Source of the DNA: JAWLFY01 sp964462125
GTDB lineage: Bacteria > Planctomycetota > Planctomycetia > Pirellulales > Pirellulaceae
Direction of reading: 5' to 3'
Length of the DNA stretch: 27,522 bases
NCBI GenBank assembly: GCA_964462125.1
Contig: CAYWXT010000050.1
Coordinates: forward strand, 1 to 27,522
Below, piece after piece: positions 8,343 to 16,974 of the stretch. The notes beneath the pieces are model-generated. The model saw only the letters and a program-made list of their open reading frames with translations, had not been told where the DNA came from and did no database searches. Each line of letters starts with the position of its first letter. Within the stretch, counting starts at the first letter, position 1. A program made the position numbers and the translations under genes.

Positions 8343-10658
8343 ATGCTCAGAACGACTCTGCTGGTCGGTATGCTCGCTTGGCTGCCGATCCTGGGATCGC
8401 CCCACGGCCACGTGTCGGCTCAGTCCCGTGACGACACACCGGACGCGAACCTTGAAAGCCCAACCACCTCGCTGGTCTTGCCGCCGGGTGCAGGGAATCC
8501 GCGGAACAGCGAAGGTGATTTCATCCAGCTTCGCGACGGTCGGCTACGTTTCATTTACACGCGATTCGTCGGCGGCAGCAGTGACCATGATGCCGCGTCC
8601 CTGGTGAGCCGCGTCTCAGACGATGATGGGAAGAGCTGGTCCAGCGATGATGAACCGGTTGTCGACAATGAAGGGGACTGGAACGTCATGTCGGTCTCGC
8701 TTCAGCGATTGCAAGACGACCGCATCGCGCTTTTCTACATGCGCAAGAACTCGGCGACCGACTGCCGTCCGCTGCTCCGGTTTTCCGACGATGAGACGCA
8801 GAGTTGGAGTGATCCTGTCGAGATTATCCCGGACGACCAGCTCGGCTATTATGTGCTCAACAATGACCGTGTGATCCAGCTGGCTAGCGGACGTTTGGTG
8901 GTCCCGGTGGCGCTGCACCATCAACCGGACTGGGAGGACCCTGACTGGAAGGGTCAGGTGATGTGCTATCTGAGCGACGACATCGGCCGCACTTGGCGTC
9001 GTTCGCATACGGTCCAAAAGGCTTACTCGCCCGGCGGAGATCGGGTGACGGCCCAGGAACCGGGAGTGATTGAGCTCCAGGATGGACGCTTGATGATGTG
9101 GGTACGGACTGACGCCGGGGAACAGTACCGGAGCTATTCCGAGGATGGCGGCGAGCGTTGGTCGGCGTTGGAGCCGATGGGGGTCGCTTCCCCCAGGTCG
9201 CCCGCGTCCATCGAACGGGTACCGGGCCGCGGGGATCTGCTGATGGTTTGGAACGATCACGCCGAGCTGCCGGTCGCAGAGCGTACCGCCCGCACACCGC
9301 TGAGCGTTGCCATTTCACGCGACGAGGGTGCGACGTGGTCTGCGTCACGAAACATCGCCGACGACGCGGATGGCTGGTATTGCTATACGGCGATCGAGTT
9401 TGTCGGTGATGACGTGCTGCTCGGCCACGTTGCCGGGAAGCGGACCGCAGGTGAGCACCTGGCGACAACTCGAATCACGCGGGTTCCCGTTGCCTGGTGT
9501 TACGAGGAGGCAAACCGGGCGCCGATTGTGGTCGGCGAGCATGCGCGCCGGATTCACGAATCAGCTCCGGTCATCGACGGCCACAACGACCTGCCGTGGG
9601 CGATTCGCAGGTCATCCCGCCCGTTTGAATCGATCGATCTGCACCAGCCGCAGCCGCAGTTTCACACCGACATTTCACGGTTGCGGGAAGGAGGGGTGGG
9701 GGCGCAGTTTTGGTCCGTTTACGTCCCGGCAGACACGCTCGAAGAAGGACGTTCACTCAGTACCACCCTGGAACAGATCGAGTTGGTCCAGCGGATGGTC
9801 GATCGCTACGACGACACCTTTGAACTCGCGTTGGGCACCGAGGACATCGAGCGAATTCGCGGCGAAGGGAAGATCGCCTCGATGATCGGGGTGGAGGGGG
9901 GACACTCGATCGAAAACTCCCTGAACGCCCTTCGTCAATTGTATGATCTCGGCGCGCGGTACATGACGCTGACCCATTCGCGGTCGCTCGACTGGGCCGA
10001 TTCCTGTACCGACGAAGCTCGATGCGGGGGGCTTTCGGCATTCGGCGAGGAGGTTGTGCGGGAGATGAACCGATTGGGAATGCTGGTCGATATCTCTCAC
10101 GTGTCGCCCGACTGCATGCGAGATACCCTGCGGGTGAGCTCCGCCCCGGTGATCTTCTCGCACTCATCGGCGCGGGCCATCGCCGACCACCCGCGAAACG
10201 TTCCCGACGACGTGCTGCGGACTCTGCCGGAGAACGGCGGCGTTGTGATGGTGAACTTCTACAACAGTTTTGTCGAGCCTCAGGAGGCGCGCCGCAGCCT
10301 GGAGCGAAATCGGATCCGCGAAGAGCTTCAGCGGCGGCATCCCGATGCCCCGGAGCGTGCACGGGAGGAGCTGCGCAAGTGGGAGGTCGCCAACCCGCAA
10401 CCCAATATATGCAACGCACATCATGTTCTGGACCACATCGAACAAATCATTCGCGTCGCCGGCATCGAGCATGTCGGATTGGGTTCTGACTACGATGGCA
10501 TTCCCACGATCCCCGAGCAACTCGAGGATGTTGCTTCCTATCCCGTGATCACGCAAGGTTTGCTCGATCGCGGCTACTCCGAGGCGGAGGTCCGCAAGGT
10601 GCTCGGTGAGAACCTGATACGTGTCTTTCGGCAGGCGGAACAAATTGCTGAGCAGTGA
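8343..10658 (+). CDS. Exported fusion: sialidase-like beta-propeller + M19 membrane dipeptidase
   Basis: 771 residues from ATG 8343, with signal peptide 1-27 (LLVGMLAWLPILGS, cut near VSA-QS). Residues about 40-385 form a sialidase/BNR-type propeller with five Asp-box-like motifs: SDDDGKSW (92), SDDETQSW (148), SDDIGRTW (211), SEDGGERW (266) and SRDEGATW (325). Residues about 400-768 are a full M19 dipeptidase: H414/D416 in DGHND, bridging E518 in VEGGHS, H586 in DISHVSP, H607 in FSHSSAR and D716 in GLGSDYDG. All expected zinc ligands are present. The join is short (EEANRAPIVVGEHARRIHES) and in frame, and both halves end naturally, so it reads as a real fusion. Presumed role: glycan recognition or cleavage plus hydrolysis of dipeptides in the periplasm. 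True sialidase activity is not shown. The stop overlaps a GTG of the next frame. Confidence 0.9.
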   Translation: MLRTTLLVGMLAWLPILGSPHGHVSAQSRDDTPDANLESPTTSLVLPPGAGNPRNSEGDFIQLRDGRLRFIYTRFVGGSSDHDAASLVSRVSDDDGKSWSSDDEPVVDNEGDWNVMSVSLQRLQDDRIALFYMRKNSATDCRPLLRFSDDETQSWSDPVEIIPDDQLGYYVLNNDRVIQLASGRLVVPVALHHQPDWEDPDWKGQVMCYLSDDIGRTWRRSHTVQKAYSPGGDRVTAQEPGVIELQDGRLMMWVRTDAGEQYRSYSEDGGERWSALEPMGVASPRSPASIERVPGRGDLLMVWNDHAELPVAERTARTPLSVAISRDEGATWSASRNIADDADGWYCYTAIEFVGDDVLLGHVAGKRTAGEHLATTRITRVPVAWCYEEANRAPIVVGEHARRIHESAPVIDGHNDLPWAIRRSSRPFESIDLHQPQPQFHTDISRLREGGVGAQFWSVYVPADTLEEGRSLSTTLEQIELVQRMVDRYDDTFELALGTEDIERIRGEGKIASMIGVEGGHSIENSLNALRQLYDLGARYMTLTHSRSLDWADSCTDEARCGGLSAFGEEVVREMNRLGMLVDISHVSPDCMRDTLRVSSAPVIFSHSSARAIADHPRNVPDDVLRTLPENGGVVMVNFYNSFVEPQEARRSLERNRIREELQRRHPDAPERAREELRKWEVANPQPNICNAHHVLDHIEQIIRVAGIEHVGLGSDYDGIPTIPEQLEDVASYPVITQGLLDRGYSEAEVRKVLGENLIRVFRQAEQIAEQ

Positions 10659-10667
10659 ACCGCAATT

Positions 10668-10694
10668 CCACGATCCGGCTCGGCGAGCCGGATG
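10668..10694. repeat. Palindromic intergenic repeat, copy 1
   Basis: Ten bases after the preceding stop. It contains a perfect 9-bp stem ATCCGGCTC (10673-10681) / GAGCCGGAT (10685-10693) with a 3-base loop. The 27-base block matches 18209-18235 on the opposite strand at 26 of 27 positions. It may act as a transcription terminator-like hairpin or be a dispersed REP-like element; there is no T tract. Confidence 0.7.
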
Positions 10695-10707
10695 TACGTT
10701 CGTCCGC

Positions 10708-10713
10708 TACAAT
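10708..10713 (+). promoter_or_regulatory. Possible -10 element TACAAT
   Basis: TACAAT lies 34 bases before ATG 10748 and after the palindrome, so the downstream gene may have its own promoter. The alternative start ATG 10712 lies inside this box, which favours 10748 as the start. No clear -35 was recognised. Confidence 0.35.
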
Positions 10714-10747
10714 GTTGAAAATCATCTCCTTCGATCGAAATGGCTTC

Positions 10748-11860
10748 ATGATGAATCTGGTTGTCTATTTTTCGCGCTTCGGTGTTGTCGGCGTTCAACG
10801 GTGTTTGGTCTCGTTGATGTTGGTGGTGTTTTCCGTGTTTGGCGCGTTGCCGCGCCACGTGTCGGCAGACGACGATGCTCCGGCGGTGCAAGTCACGAAC
10901 GTGCGCCGTGCGTTTCATAACGGGGAGCACAACGCCTTCACCGATCTGGTCCGCTTCCAGGACCGGTTCTATCTGACCTTTCGCAGTTGCCCCGATGGCC
11001 ACATGGTGCACCCCACCTCGTCGATCCTGGTGCTGGCCAGCGACGACGGGATGGACTGGCAGCAGGTGCATCGGTTTCGGGTGGACCAGCGAGACACTCG
11101 CGACCCGCACTTTCTGGTCTTTGACGACCGCATGTTCGTTTATTCGGGAACCTGGTACAGCGGCGAGACATCAATCCCTAGCGACCAACGCGATTTGAAT
11201 CTGCATTTGGGCTATGCGGTCTGGACACCGGACGGCGAGACCTGGACCGACCCGATTGTGCTGGAGGGGACCTTCGGGCATTACATATGGAGGGCGGCGA
11301 CCCACGACGGTCGTGCTTATTTGTGCGGTCGGCGAAAACGCGATTTCGCAGTCGGGCCGCGCGGCGAGCATCCGGTGGAAGCGGTGATGCTTGAGAGCGA
11401 CGACGGCCTGGTATGGCGAACGCGGGCGATGTTTCAGGAGACCAACGGAAACGAGGTTGCGTTTCGATTTGACGCCGAAGGGGCCATCCTTGGGGTTGCC
11501 CGCCGGGGCCGCGGTCCAGCCGAACTGGTTCGCAGCAGTCCGCCTTACACTGATTGGCAACGCAGCGATCTGGGACGTTACGTCGGTGGTCCCATGTTGG
11601 ATTCGTGGGGAGAACGAACGGTCGTCGGCGGACGCCGCAACGTTCCCGACGAAGGGCCGCGGACGACACTCTCCTGGCTCATCGACGGTGAACTGCACGA
11701 CTTTGCGGAGCTTCCCAGCGATGGCGACAACTCCTATCCCGGCTGGATCGAATTGAGCCCGCAAAAGGCGTTGGTATCATGGTATTCGTCCCACGAAACG
11801 AACGACTCTGGCGAGCCAATCACGGCGATCTATCTGGCCGATCTCGAGATCACCGAGTGA
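10748..11860 (+). CDS. Exported sialidase-like (BNR/Asp-box) protein
   Basis: 370 residues from ATG 10748 (ATG 10751 also possible). An N-terminal signal peptide (CLVSLMLVVFSVFGALPRHV, cut near VSA-DD) is followed by a propeller-type repeat protein: FQDRFYLTFRS, LASDDGMDW, WTPDGETWTD, LESDDGLVWRT. The Asp-box-like motifs resemble those of the neighbouring fusion protein, but no catalytic sialidase residues could be assigned, so the substrate is open. GTG 10655 overlaps the previous stop and would extend the frame, but it would bury the signal sequence about 50 residues in. It is followed 7 bases later by the DUF2235 gene, so these two are almost certainly co-transcribed. Confidence 0.82.
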   Translation: MMNLVVYFSRFGVVGVQRCLVSLMLVVFSVFGALPRHVSADDDAPAVQVTNVRRAFHNGEHNAFTDLVRFQDRFYLTFRSCPDGHMVHPTSSILVLASDDGMDWQQVHRFRVDQRDTRDPHFLVFDDRMFVYSGTWYSGETSIPSDQRDLNLHLGYAVWTPDGETWTDPIVLEGTFGHYIWRAATHDGRAYLCGRRKRDFAVGPRGEHPVEAVMLESDDGLVWRTRAMFQETNGNEVAFRFDAEGAILGVARRGRGPAELVRSSPPYTDWQRSDLGRYVGGPMLDSWGERTVVGGRRNVPDEGPRTTLSWLIDGELHDFAELPSDGDNSYPGWIELSPQKALVSWYSSHETNDSGEPITAIYLADLEITE

Positions 11861-11867
11861 TGCGAGG

Positions 11868-13016
11868 ATGAAGCGACTCGCGTTGTTCCTCGACGGTACC
11901 TGGAACGATCCAGATGACAACACGAATGTCTGGCGGTTGAGGCTGATGCTGGCTCGTCCCGAGTTTGAAGGGGTGCGCCAGTTGGCCTATTACCACAAGG
12001 GTGTCGGGACCTCCTGGCACGATCGGCTCTCTGGCGGAGCCTTCGGCCGCGGTGTGTCTCAGAACGTTTGCCGTGCCTACCAGTGGTTGATGGAACACTA
12101 CGACATCGGCGACGAAATTTACCTGTTCGGATTCAGCCGCGGCGCGTTCACCGCGCGCAGCTTGGCGGGAATGATCGCAAAGTGCGGGTTGCTGATGCCG
12201 GAAGCACCGATCGCCGTGCCGGAGGTGTTCAATTACTACAAGCAGCGAGAGACGCCGCTCTACCAACTGGAATACCTGCACCGACATCCGGAGCTGAGCG
12301 AACACCCCTGGCAGTCCCGCCAGCGAACGCTGCTGCGGTTTTCCAAGCGGGTTCCGATTCGATTCATCGGCGTGTTCGACACGGTGGGGGCACTTGGGAT
12401 TCCGCTGGGCCGGTGGTCGGGGATCAGTCGGCGGGAGCTGGCGTTTCACCACACGCGGTTGAGCAAGATCTTCGAGAACGCGTACCAGGCGTTGGCACTC
12501 GACGAGCACCGATGGCCCTATCGCGCAAGTTTGTGGCGACGTTTTTTTCCACTCGGCCACGACGACGGGGCCGACCGGGATGTGGAGGCCGAAGGGAACG
12601 CGAGCGAGCAACAGGTCGAGCAGCGGTGGTTTCTCGGCTCCCACGCCAACGTCGGCGGTGGCTACCGCATGGACGCCTTGGCCCAATTGCCGTTGCGGTG
12701 GATGCAGCAGCGCGCCGCCGAGGCCGGCTTGGGGTTCCGCCGGCAGGTCGAGATCCAGGGGGACGAACACCTGGCCAAGATCCACGACTCGTACCGCGAG
12801 TTCCTCCGCGGCGCCTATCCTCTCTGGACCCTCGGTCGCCGGCACCACCGTACCCTCCGCTCACCGTCCAAAGCTCGCGTCGCCGCTGACGGGACGCCGG
12901 GCCGGATTGAAACGGTCAACGAGACGATTGACGAATCGGTGCTTCTTCGCTGGCAAGAAGATCCAGTCTATCGTCCGCCCAACGTGGCGGAATATTTTGG
13001 GCGGATGGGTCAGTGA
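11868..13016 (+). CDS. DUF2235 alpha/beta hydrolase (Tle1-like phospholipase fold)
   Basis: 382 residues, from MKRLALFLDGTWND, the hallmark opening of DUF2235 proteins. A serine-hydrolase elbow GFSRG carries S90, an acidic residue is at D171 (GVFDTVGALG), and a histidine at H259 (GSHANVGGGY) completes the likely triad. Some DUF2235 members are type VI secretion phospholipase effectors, but many are stand-alone and uncharacterised. There is no VgrG, Hcp or immunity gene here and no signal peptide, so an effector role is unsupported. It starts 7 bases after the sialidase-like gene and belongs to its operon. It is GC-rich (70% in 12661-12720 by hand count), in line with the right-hand part of the window. 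Confidence 0.9.
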   Translation: MKRLALFLDGTWNDPDDNTNVWRLRLMLARPEFEGVRQLAYYHKGVGTSWHDRLSGGAFGRGVSQNVCRAYQWLMEHYDIGDEIYLFGFSRGAFTARSLAGMIAKCGLLMPEAPIAVPEVFNYYKQRETPLYQLEYLHRHPELSEHPWQSRQRTLLRFSKRVPIRFIGVFDTVGALGIPLGRWSGISRRELAFHHTRLSKIFENAYQALALDEHRWPYRASLWRRFFPLGHDDGADRDVEAEGNASEQQVEQRWFLGSHANVGGGYRMDALAQLPLRWMQQRAAEAGLGFRRQVEIQGDEHLAKIHDSYREFLRGAYPLWTLGRRHHRTLRSPSKARVAADGTPGRIETVNETIDESVLLRWQEDPVYRPPNVAEYFGRMGQ

Positions 13017-13125
13017 GGCGACTCGGCCAAGCAGCGGCGGTTCCCGAATACCGCTGCTGTATCCGGCGCATCGACTCCTCGGCGCCCCAGGCAAGCGGAA
13101 TGTCAAAGGTGGGACGCAGTTCCAT
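13017..13125 (-). pseudogene. Possible 5' remnant of a small gene
   Basis: On the minus strand from ATG 13125 the frame reads MELRPTFDIPLAWGAEESMR and then becomes unlike protein as it enters the DUF2235 gene. The opening resembles, from memory, the N-terminus of a planctomycete family with an LRPxFxIPL start. The rest of such a gene is absent, so this looks like a leftover start after deletion. It fills much of the 261-base gap before the HglS-like gene. It may be chance. Confidence 0.3.
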
Positions 13126-13277
13126 CGATGCCATGACTGTCGACTCCCGCGATGGGCCTCGTTCTCGACCGAGGTTGCATGGGGACTCTCCCTGCGAGTT
13201 CCCCTCCAGCATCGTAGCAGACGTCGCGGCCTGCACGGCTCGAAAGGACGGCGCCGGTATGCGAAACTATCTGGACC

Positions 13278-14702
13278 ATGATCTCTGCCGCTGACAGCCA
13301 CGTTGCGACCGACGACATCCGAACCGCATTTTCGCAGGCGATGTCGGAAATGTACCGTCGGGAAGTGCCGCAATATGGAACGCTGCTCGAACTGGTGTCC
13401 GAAATCAACGCGGGGGTGTTGCGCCAGGATCCCGCCTTGGAAGCCCGACTCCGCGCCGTCGATCAGCTAAGCCGTATTTCGGAAGAGCGGCACGGCGCCA
13501 TCCGCCTCGGCACGGCGGCAGAGCTGGCGACGATGCGCCGGCTGTTTGCCGTGATGGGAATGGTGCCGGTGGGCTACTACGACCTGAGCGAGGCGGGGAT
13601 CCCGGTGCATTCGACCGCGTTCCGTCCGCTCACCGACCAGGCCTTGAGGCGGAATCCGTTTCGCGTGTTCACCTCGCTGCTCCGTCTCGACCTGATCGCC
13701 GACGCCGGCCTGCGAGCGGAGGCCGAAGCGGTCCTCTCTCGCCGTGACATTTTCACCCCGGGAGCCCGTGCGCTGGTCGAGCGCCATGAGTTGCAGGGGG
13801 GGCTTTCTCAACACGACGCAGAACAGTTTGTCCGCGAGGCGTTGGAGACCTTCCGCTGGCACCGCACCGCGACGGTGGATCGCGCTACCTACGACCGGCT
13901 CCACGACGCCCACCGATTGATTGCCGACGTCGTCTCCTTTCGCGGACCCCACATCAACCACCTCACCCCACGGACCCTCGACATCGATGCGGTCCAACAG
14001 GAGATGCCGGCGCGGGGGATCACCCCGAAGGCAGTGGTGGAAGGCCCTCCCCGGCGCCGCTGCCCCATCCTGCTCCGGCAAACCAGTTTCAAGGCACTTG
14101 AAGAGCCGCTTGACTTCATCGACCGCGACAGGACGGAAAGCCGTGGCACCCACACTGCGCGGTTCGGCGAGATCGAACAGCGGGGAGCGGCCCTGACACC
14201 TCGAGGCCGTGCCCTCTTCGACCGGATGCTGGCGGAGGTGCGGGACTCCATCGCACCTCAAGCCGATGGCAGCAATGCCGAAGCCTACATGGACAAACTG
14301 GAAACGGTGTTCGCCGAGTTTCCCGACAACTGGAACACCCTGCGGCGAGAACGACTGGCCTATTTCACCTACCGGCTTACCGAACAAGGGGTCCGTCACG
14401 CCAATGGCATGGGCAACCGTGCCCTGCGCGGCGGTGAGAGCCCGCTGCGGAATTGGGCGGAAGAATGGATCGCCGATGGGTTGTTAGCCGCCGATCCGAT
14501 CACCTACGAGGACTTCCTGCCGGTGAGCGCCGCAGGGATTTTCCAGTCGAATCTTGGCGACCAAACGCAGCAGGACGTTTCACTGGATCCCAACCAGGCA
14601 GCGTTTGAACGCGACCTGGGGATCTCCGTGGCCGATCCGTTCGCTCATTACGAGGCGCTGGAGGCGGAGTCGCTGGCGCGAATCGCCCCCTCATTGTCAT
14701 GA
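13278..14702 (+). CDS. hglS: 2-oxoadipate dioxygenase/decarboxylase (HglS/YdcJ, DUF1338)
   Basis: 474 residues, the usual length for this family. HglS is an Fe(II) enzyme that converts 2-oxoadipate to D-2-hydroxyglutarate in the D-lysine/pipecolate route of lysine breakdown, in the cytosol. Visible hallmarks are RISEERHGAIRLGT (metal His H72, nearby Arg R76), HSTAFRPLTD, GPHINHLTPRTLDID (H225/H228) and ARFGEIEQRG (E298 or E300). These fit the His-His-Glu site known for the Pseudomonas enzyme, as recalled. ATG 13278 is the first good start. No other lysine-catabolic gene is next to it, so its pathway partners must be elsewhere. Its 3' end overlaps the convergent PEP-CTERM gene by 55 bases. Confidence 0.88.
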   Translation: MISAADSHVATDDIRTAFSQAMSEMYRREVPQYGTLLELVSEINAGVLRQDPALEARLRAVDQLSRISEERHGAIRLGTAAELATMRRLFAVMGMVPVGYYDLSEAGIPVHSTAFRPLTDQALRRNPFRVFTSLLRLDLIADAGLRAEAEAVLSRRDIFTPGARALVERHELQGGLSQHDAEQFVREALETFRWHRTATVDRATYDRLHDAHRLIADVVSFRGPHINHLTPRTLDIDAVQQEMPARGITPKAVVEGPPRRRCPILLRQTSFKALEEPLDFIDRDRTESRGTHTARFGEIEQRGAALTPRGRALFDRMLAEVRDSIAPQADGSNAEAYMDKLETVFAEFPDNWNTLRRERLAYFTYRLTEQGVRHANGMGNRALRGGESPLRNWAEEWIADGLLAADPITYEDFLPVSAAGIFQSNLGDQTQQDVSLDPNQAAFERDLGISVADPFAHYEALEAESLARIAPSLS

Positions 14703-15748
14703 ACCGAGGCTTGGCGGCAACCGCCATTCGCGATCCTTCGACGATGCCACAGGACACCCCCCAACATTGCACCGATGAATAGTACGCTGCCCGGCTCTGG
14801 CACCGCCGTGACGTCCGTCCAGGCCACGTGAACGGGGGTGGACCCGTCGTTGACCGTCAGGGCCGTCGCTGACTCCAGGGATGTATCGCTGAAGTAGATC
14901 TCGCCCAGCCGCCCGCCAACGAGCAACCGCCCATCGGCACGAAGATCAAGGTCATTCAAGTCATCCGTATCGAATAAATCGACGATGTCCAGTGACTGGA
15001 CGATGTTCCCGCCGGCATCAAGACGAGCCAAGAGCCCGCTTCTGGTAGCAGCAAAGATCTCCCCGGCAGAAGTGACTTCGATTCCGGTCACCGACTCGCC
15101 CACCGTGTCGTTGGGAAGCGAAATCGAGGACAGCGATGCCAACGTATTCGGATCGTATACCTGAATCTCATCCGGGTTTGCCGACGCGCCCGACCCAGTG
15201 GTGCCCAACGCGTACAAACGGCCGTCGTGTCCCGCGGCAAGATCGTTTGGTTGAAATGAGGTCGCGAACCGCTGGGACGCATAGTCGGCGGAACGGTCGA
15301 ACAGCACGATACCGTTTTCATCAGAGCCGGTCGTACTATTGTCGATGGCAAAGACGCGGTGATCGATGGAGGTCAGATTGGTGTTGGCGATGTTGTTGAC
15401 GGAGGAAAAACCGACCCCTTCCCGATCGGTTTGCCCCCCGGATTGTGCATCGATGGTCGACAAATACGGCTGAAACACCCCATTGTAGACATGCAGGTTG
15501 CCATCACGATCGACGACCCCGCCGCCGATTCGATTGGGGCCGCGGCCCCCGTCCGGATAACTCAGGGTCACGCTGCTTTGCACCTCGTTGTCGGCTGAGT
15601 ATTCGAACACCGTATTGCTGGAATGATCGAACACCAAATACTCGCCACCAGCAAAGACGGCGGCGGAAACGGGCGAAACCAGTCCGATCACCACGAGAAT
15701 CGTCAATGATGCGCGAACGAACGACGGACAAAGTGGGCATGCGGACAC
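14648..15748 (-). CDS. PEP-CTERM sorting-domain protein, beta-propeller-like
   Basis: 366 residues from GTG 15748. Signal peptide FVRASLTILVVIGLVSPVSA is followed by a repeat-rich region (about 35-310) with NHL/propeller-like motifs such as GRLYALGTTGSG, GEIFAATRSGLLARLDAGGN and GRLLVGGRLGEIYF. The C-terminal sorting signal VPEPGSVLFIGAMLGGVLWH has Pro-Glu-Pro, a membrane helix and a basic cluster (HRRR). Such proteins are exported and processed at the PEP motif, usually linked to exopolysaccharide. Oddly, about 27 residues follow the basic cluster, whereas these proteins normally stop within a few residues. This tail overlaps the 3' end of the HglS-like gene and may reflect loss of the original stop. 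There is no exosortase gene in the window. Confidence 0.85.
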   Translation of the reverse strand: MSACPLCPSFVRASLTILVVIGLVSPVSAAVFAGGEYLVFDHSSNTVFEYSADNEVQSSVTLSYPDGGRGPNRIGGGVVDRDGNLHVYNGVFQPYLSTIDAQSGGQTDREGVGFSSVNNIANTNLTSIDHRVFAIDNSTTGSDENGIVLFDRSADYASQRFATSFQPNDLAAGHDGRLYALGTTGSGASANPDEIQVYDPNTLASLSSISLPNDTVGESVTGIEVTSAGEIFAATRSGLLARLDAGGNIVQSLDIVDLFDTDDLNDLDLRADGRLLVGGRLGEIYFSDTSLESATALTVNDGSTPVHVAWTDVTAVPEPGSVLFIGAMLGGVLWHRRRIANGGCRQASVHDNEGAIRASDSASSAS

Positions 15749-15866
15749 GGTGGGATTCCAGAGTGTACGAAAACAGAGGTTGCAATCATCCAGCTCGGAA
15801 GTTTACTCGCACGCCGCCTGCCATACAACCTTCCCGCCGACCCACGAGCCGAGGAGATTGCGCAGA

Positions 15867-16904
15867 TCAGCCGTGAAGCGCCTCGTCGTACATTCCCATC
15901 ACGCTGAATAACAAGCGGAAGATCAAGAACACCAGCGCAACGATCACTGAAACCCAAATCAGGGTCGAGGCGAGGCCGGCGATGGTTTTCATCGCCAACT
16001 TGGCCCGTTCGTCAAATTCCCGGGCCAGGTGGTCGATCGATTCGGCGTCGGTCCCCGAGAGCTCGGCAATCTCGACCCGCGTCAAGAAGTCGTCAGGAAA
16101 CAGGTCCGTCGCTCGCAATGCGCCTGCCAATGTCGCGCCCCCCTGGATCCCCGCCTCCACATCCGCCTTCCCGCGTCTGTAATACTCACTGTCGGTACTG
16201 TCCAACGCCAGCGAGATCGCGCGGACTGGATCCAGCCCGGCATCGAGTGCCAGCGAGAGTGTCCAGGAGAATCGTGCCAGCGTGATCGTCTGGATCGCCG
16301 AGCCAACAATCGGGATACGGTACAGCAGGGGGACCACGTTCTGGATCCCGGCGACGTTTTTCTGAAACGCGACAATCGCTCCGGCGATCAGTCCGAAAAA
16401 CAGCACCAGATAGGCCCAGAAGATGAGCACACCGCTGACCCCGCGGAGGCCGAACCCGAGGATGTCAGCCATCTCACCGCCGGTGGAGGGCGACAGGACT
16501 CCCATGATCCAGATCAGCAGGGACAGTGCTCCGATCGCCATGACGAGCTGGATCGCCGGCCAAGCAATCGAGGTCAGAAACGCTCGGCGGAGCTGAAGCT
16601 GGTGCTCGTAGTGTTCTGCCAACGTCAGCAGGGTTCGCTCGAGTCGACCCGTCGCTTCGCCGACGCGGGTCATCGAGATCAGCAGCGGCGGGAAAAACTG
16701 GGATTGATGCTGCATCGCATCACCAAGCGGGTCTCCGCGTGAAACTTCCCGCGACACCTCCCGCATCGCGTCACGCTGCCGTGGCGGCCCATGTCCCGTC
16801 TCGGCGTCGAGCAACGTCACCAAATCGGCACCAGCACGCACGCCGGTCCCGAACCGACGGCAGAAATTGCCGGCCGCCGCTAGACTCATCCGTTGGAAAA
16901 ACAA
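15867..16904 (-). CDS. GspF/PilC-like inner-membrane protein (type II secretion F domain)
   Basis: 345 residues with two T2SSF domains (about 10-130 and 205-330) and three membrane helices (about 110-135, 155-180, 310-335). The conserved patterns are LISMTRVGEATGRLERTL and FLTRVEIAELSGTDAESID. GspF/PilC is the platform protein of type II secretion and type IV pilus machines. Here it stands alone: no secretion ATPase, secretin or pseudopilin is adjacent. Start: TTG 16904 has AGGAG ten bases upstream, while ATG 16889, five codons in, has none; both are possible. The small conserved gene 70 bases upstream on the same strand probably shares its transcript. Confidence 0.88.
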   Translation of the reverse strand: MFFQRMSLAAAGNFCRRFGTGVRAGADLVTLLDAETGHGPPRQRDAMREVSREVSRGDPLGDAMQHQSQFFPPLLISMTRVGEATGRLERTLLTLAEHYEHQLQLRRAFLTSIAWPAIQLVMAIGALSLLIWIMGVLSPSTGGEMADILGFGLRGVSGVLIFWAYLVLFFGLIAGAIVAFQKNVAGIQNVVPLLYRIPIVGSAIQTITLARFSWTLSLALDAGLDPVRAISLALDSTDSEYYRRGKADVEAGIQGGATLAGALRATDLFPDDFLTRVEIAELSGTDAESIDHLAREFDERAKLAMKTIAGLASTLIWVSVIVALVFLIFRLLFSVMGMYDEALHG

Positions 16905-16974
16905 GGCCGGAAGTTCTCCTCACGAGAAAGGCTCGGCCCATCATCCTAACCCAAGGAGCATCCGCCGCCACGTC

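Noticed and set aside
11868..13016. DUF2235 protein as a type VI secretion effector
   Set aside because: No VgrG, Hcp, PAAR or immunity-like gene is nearby.
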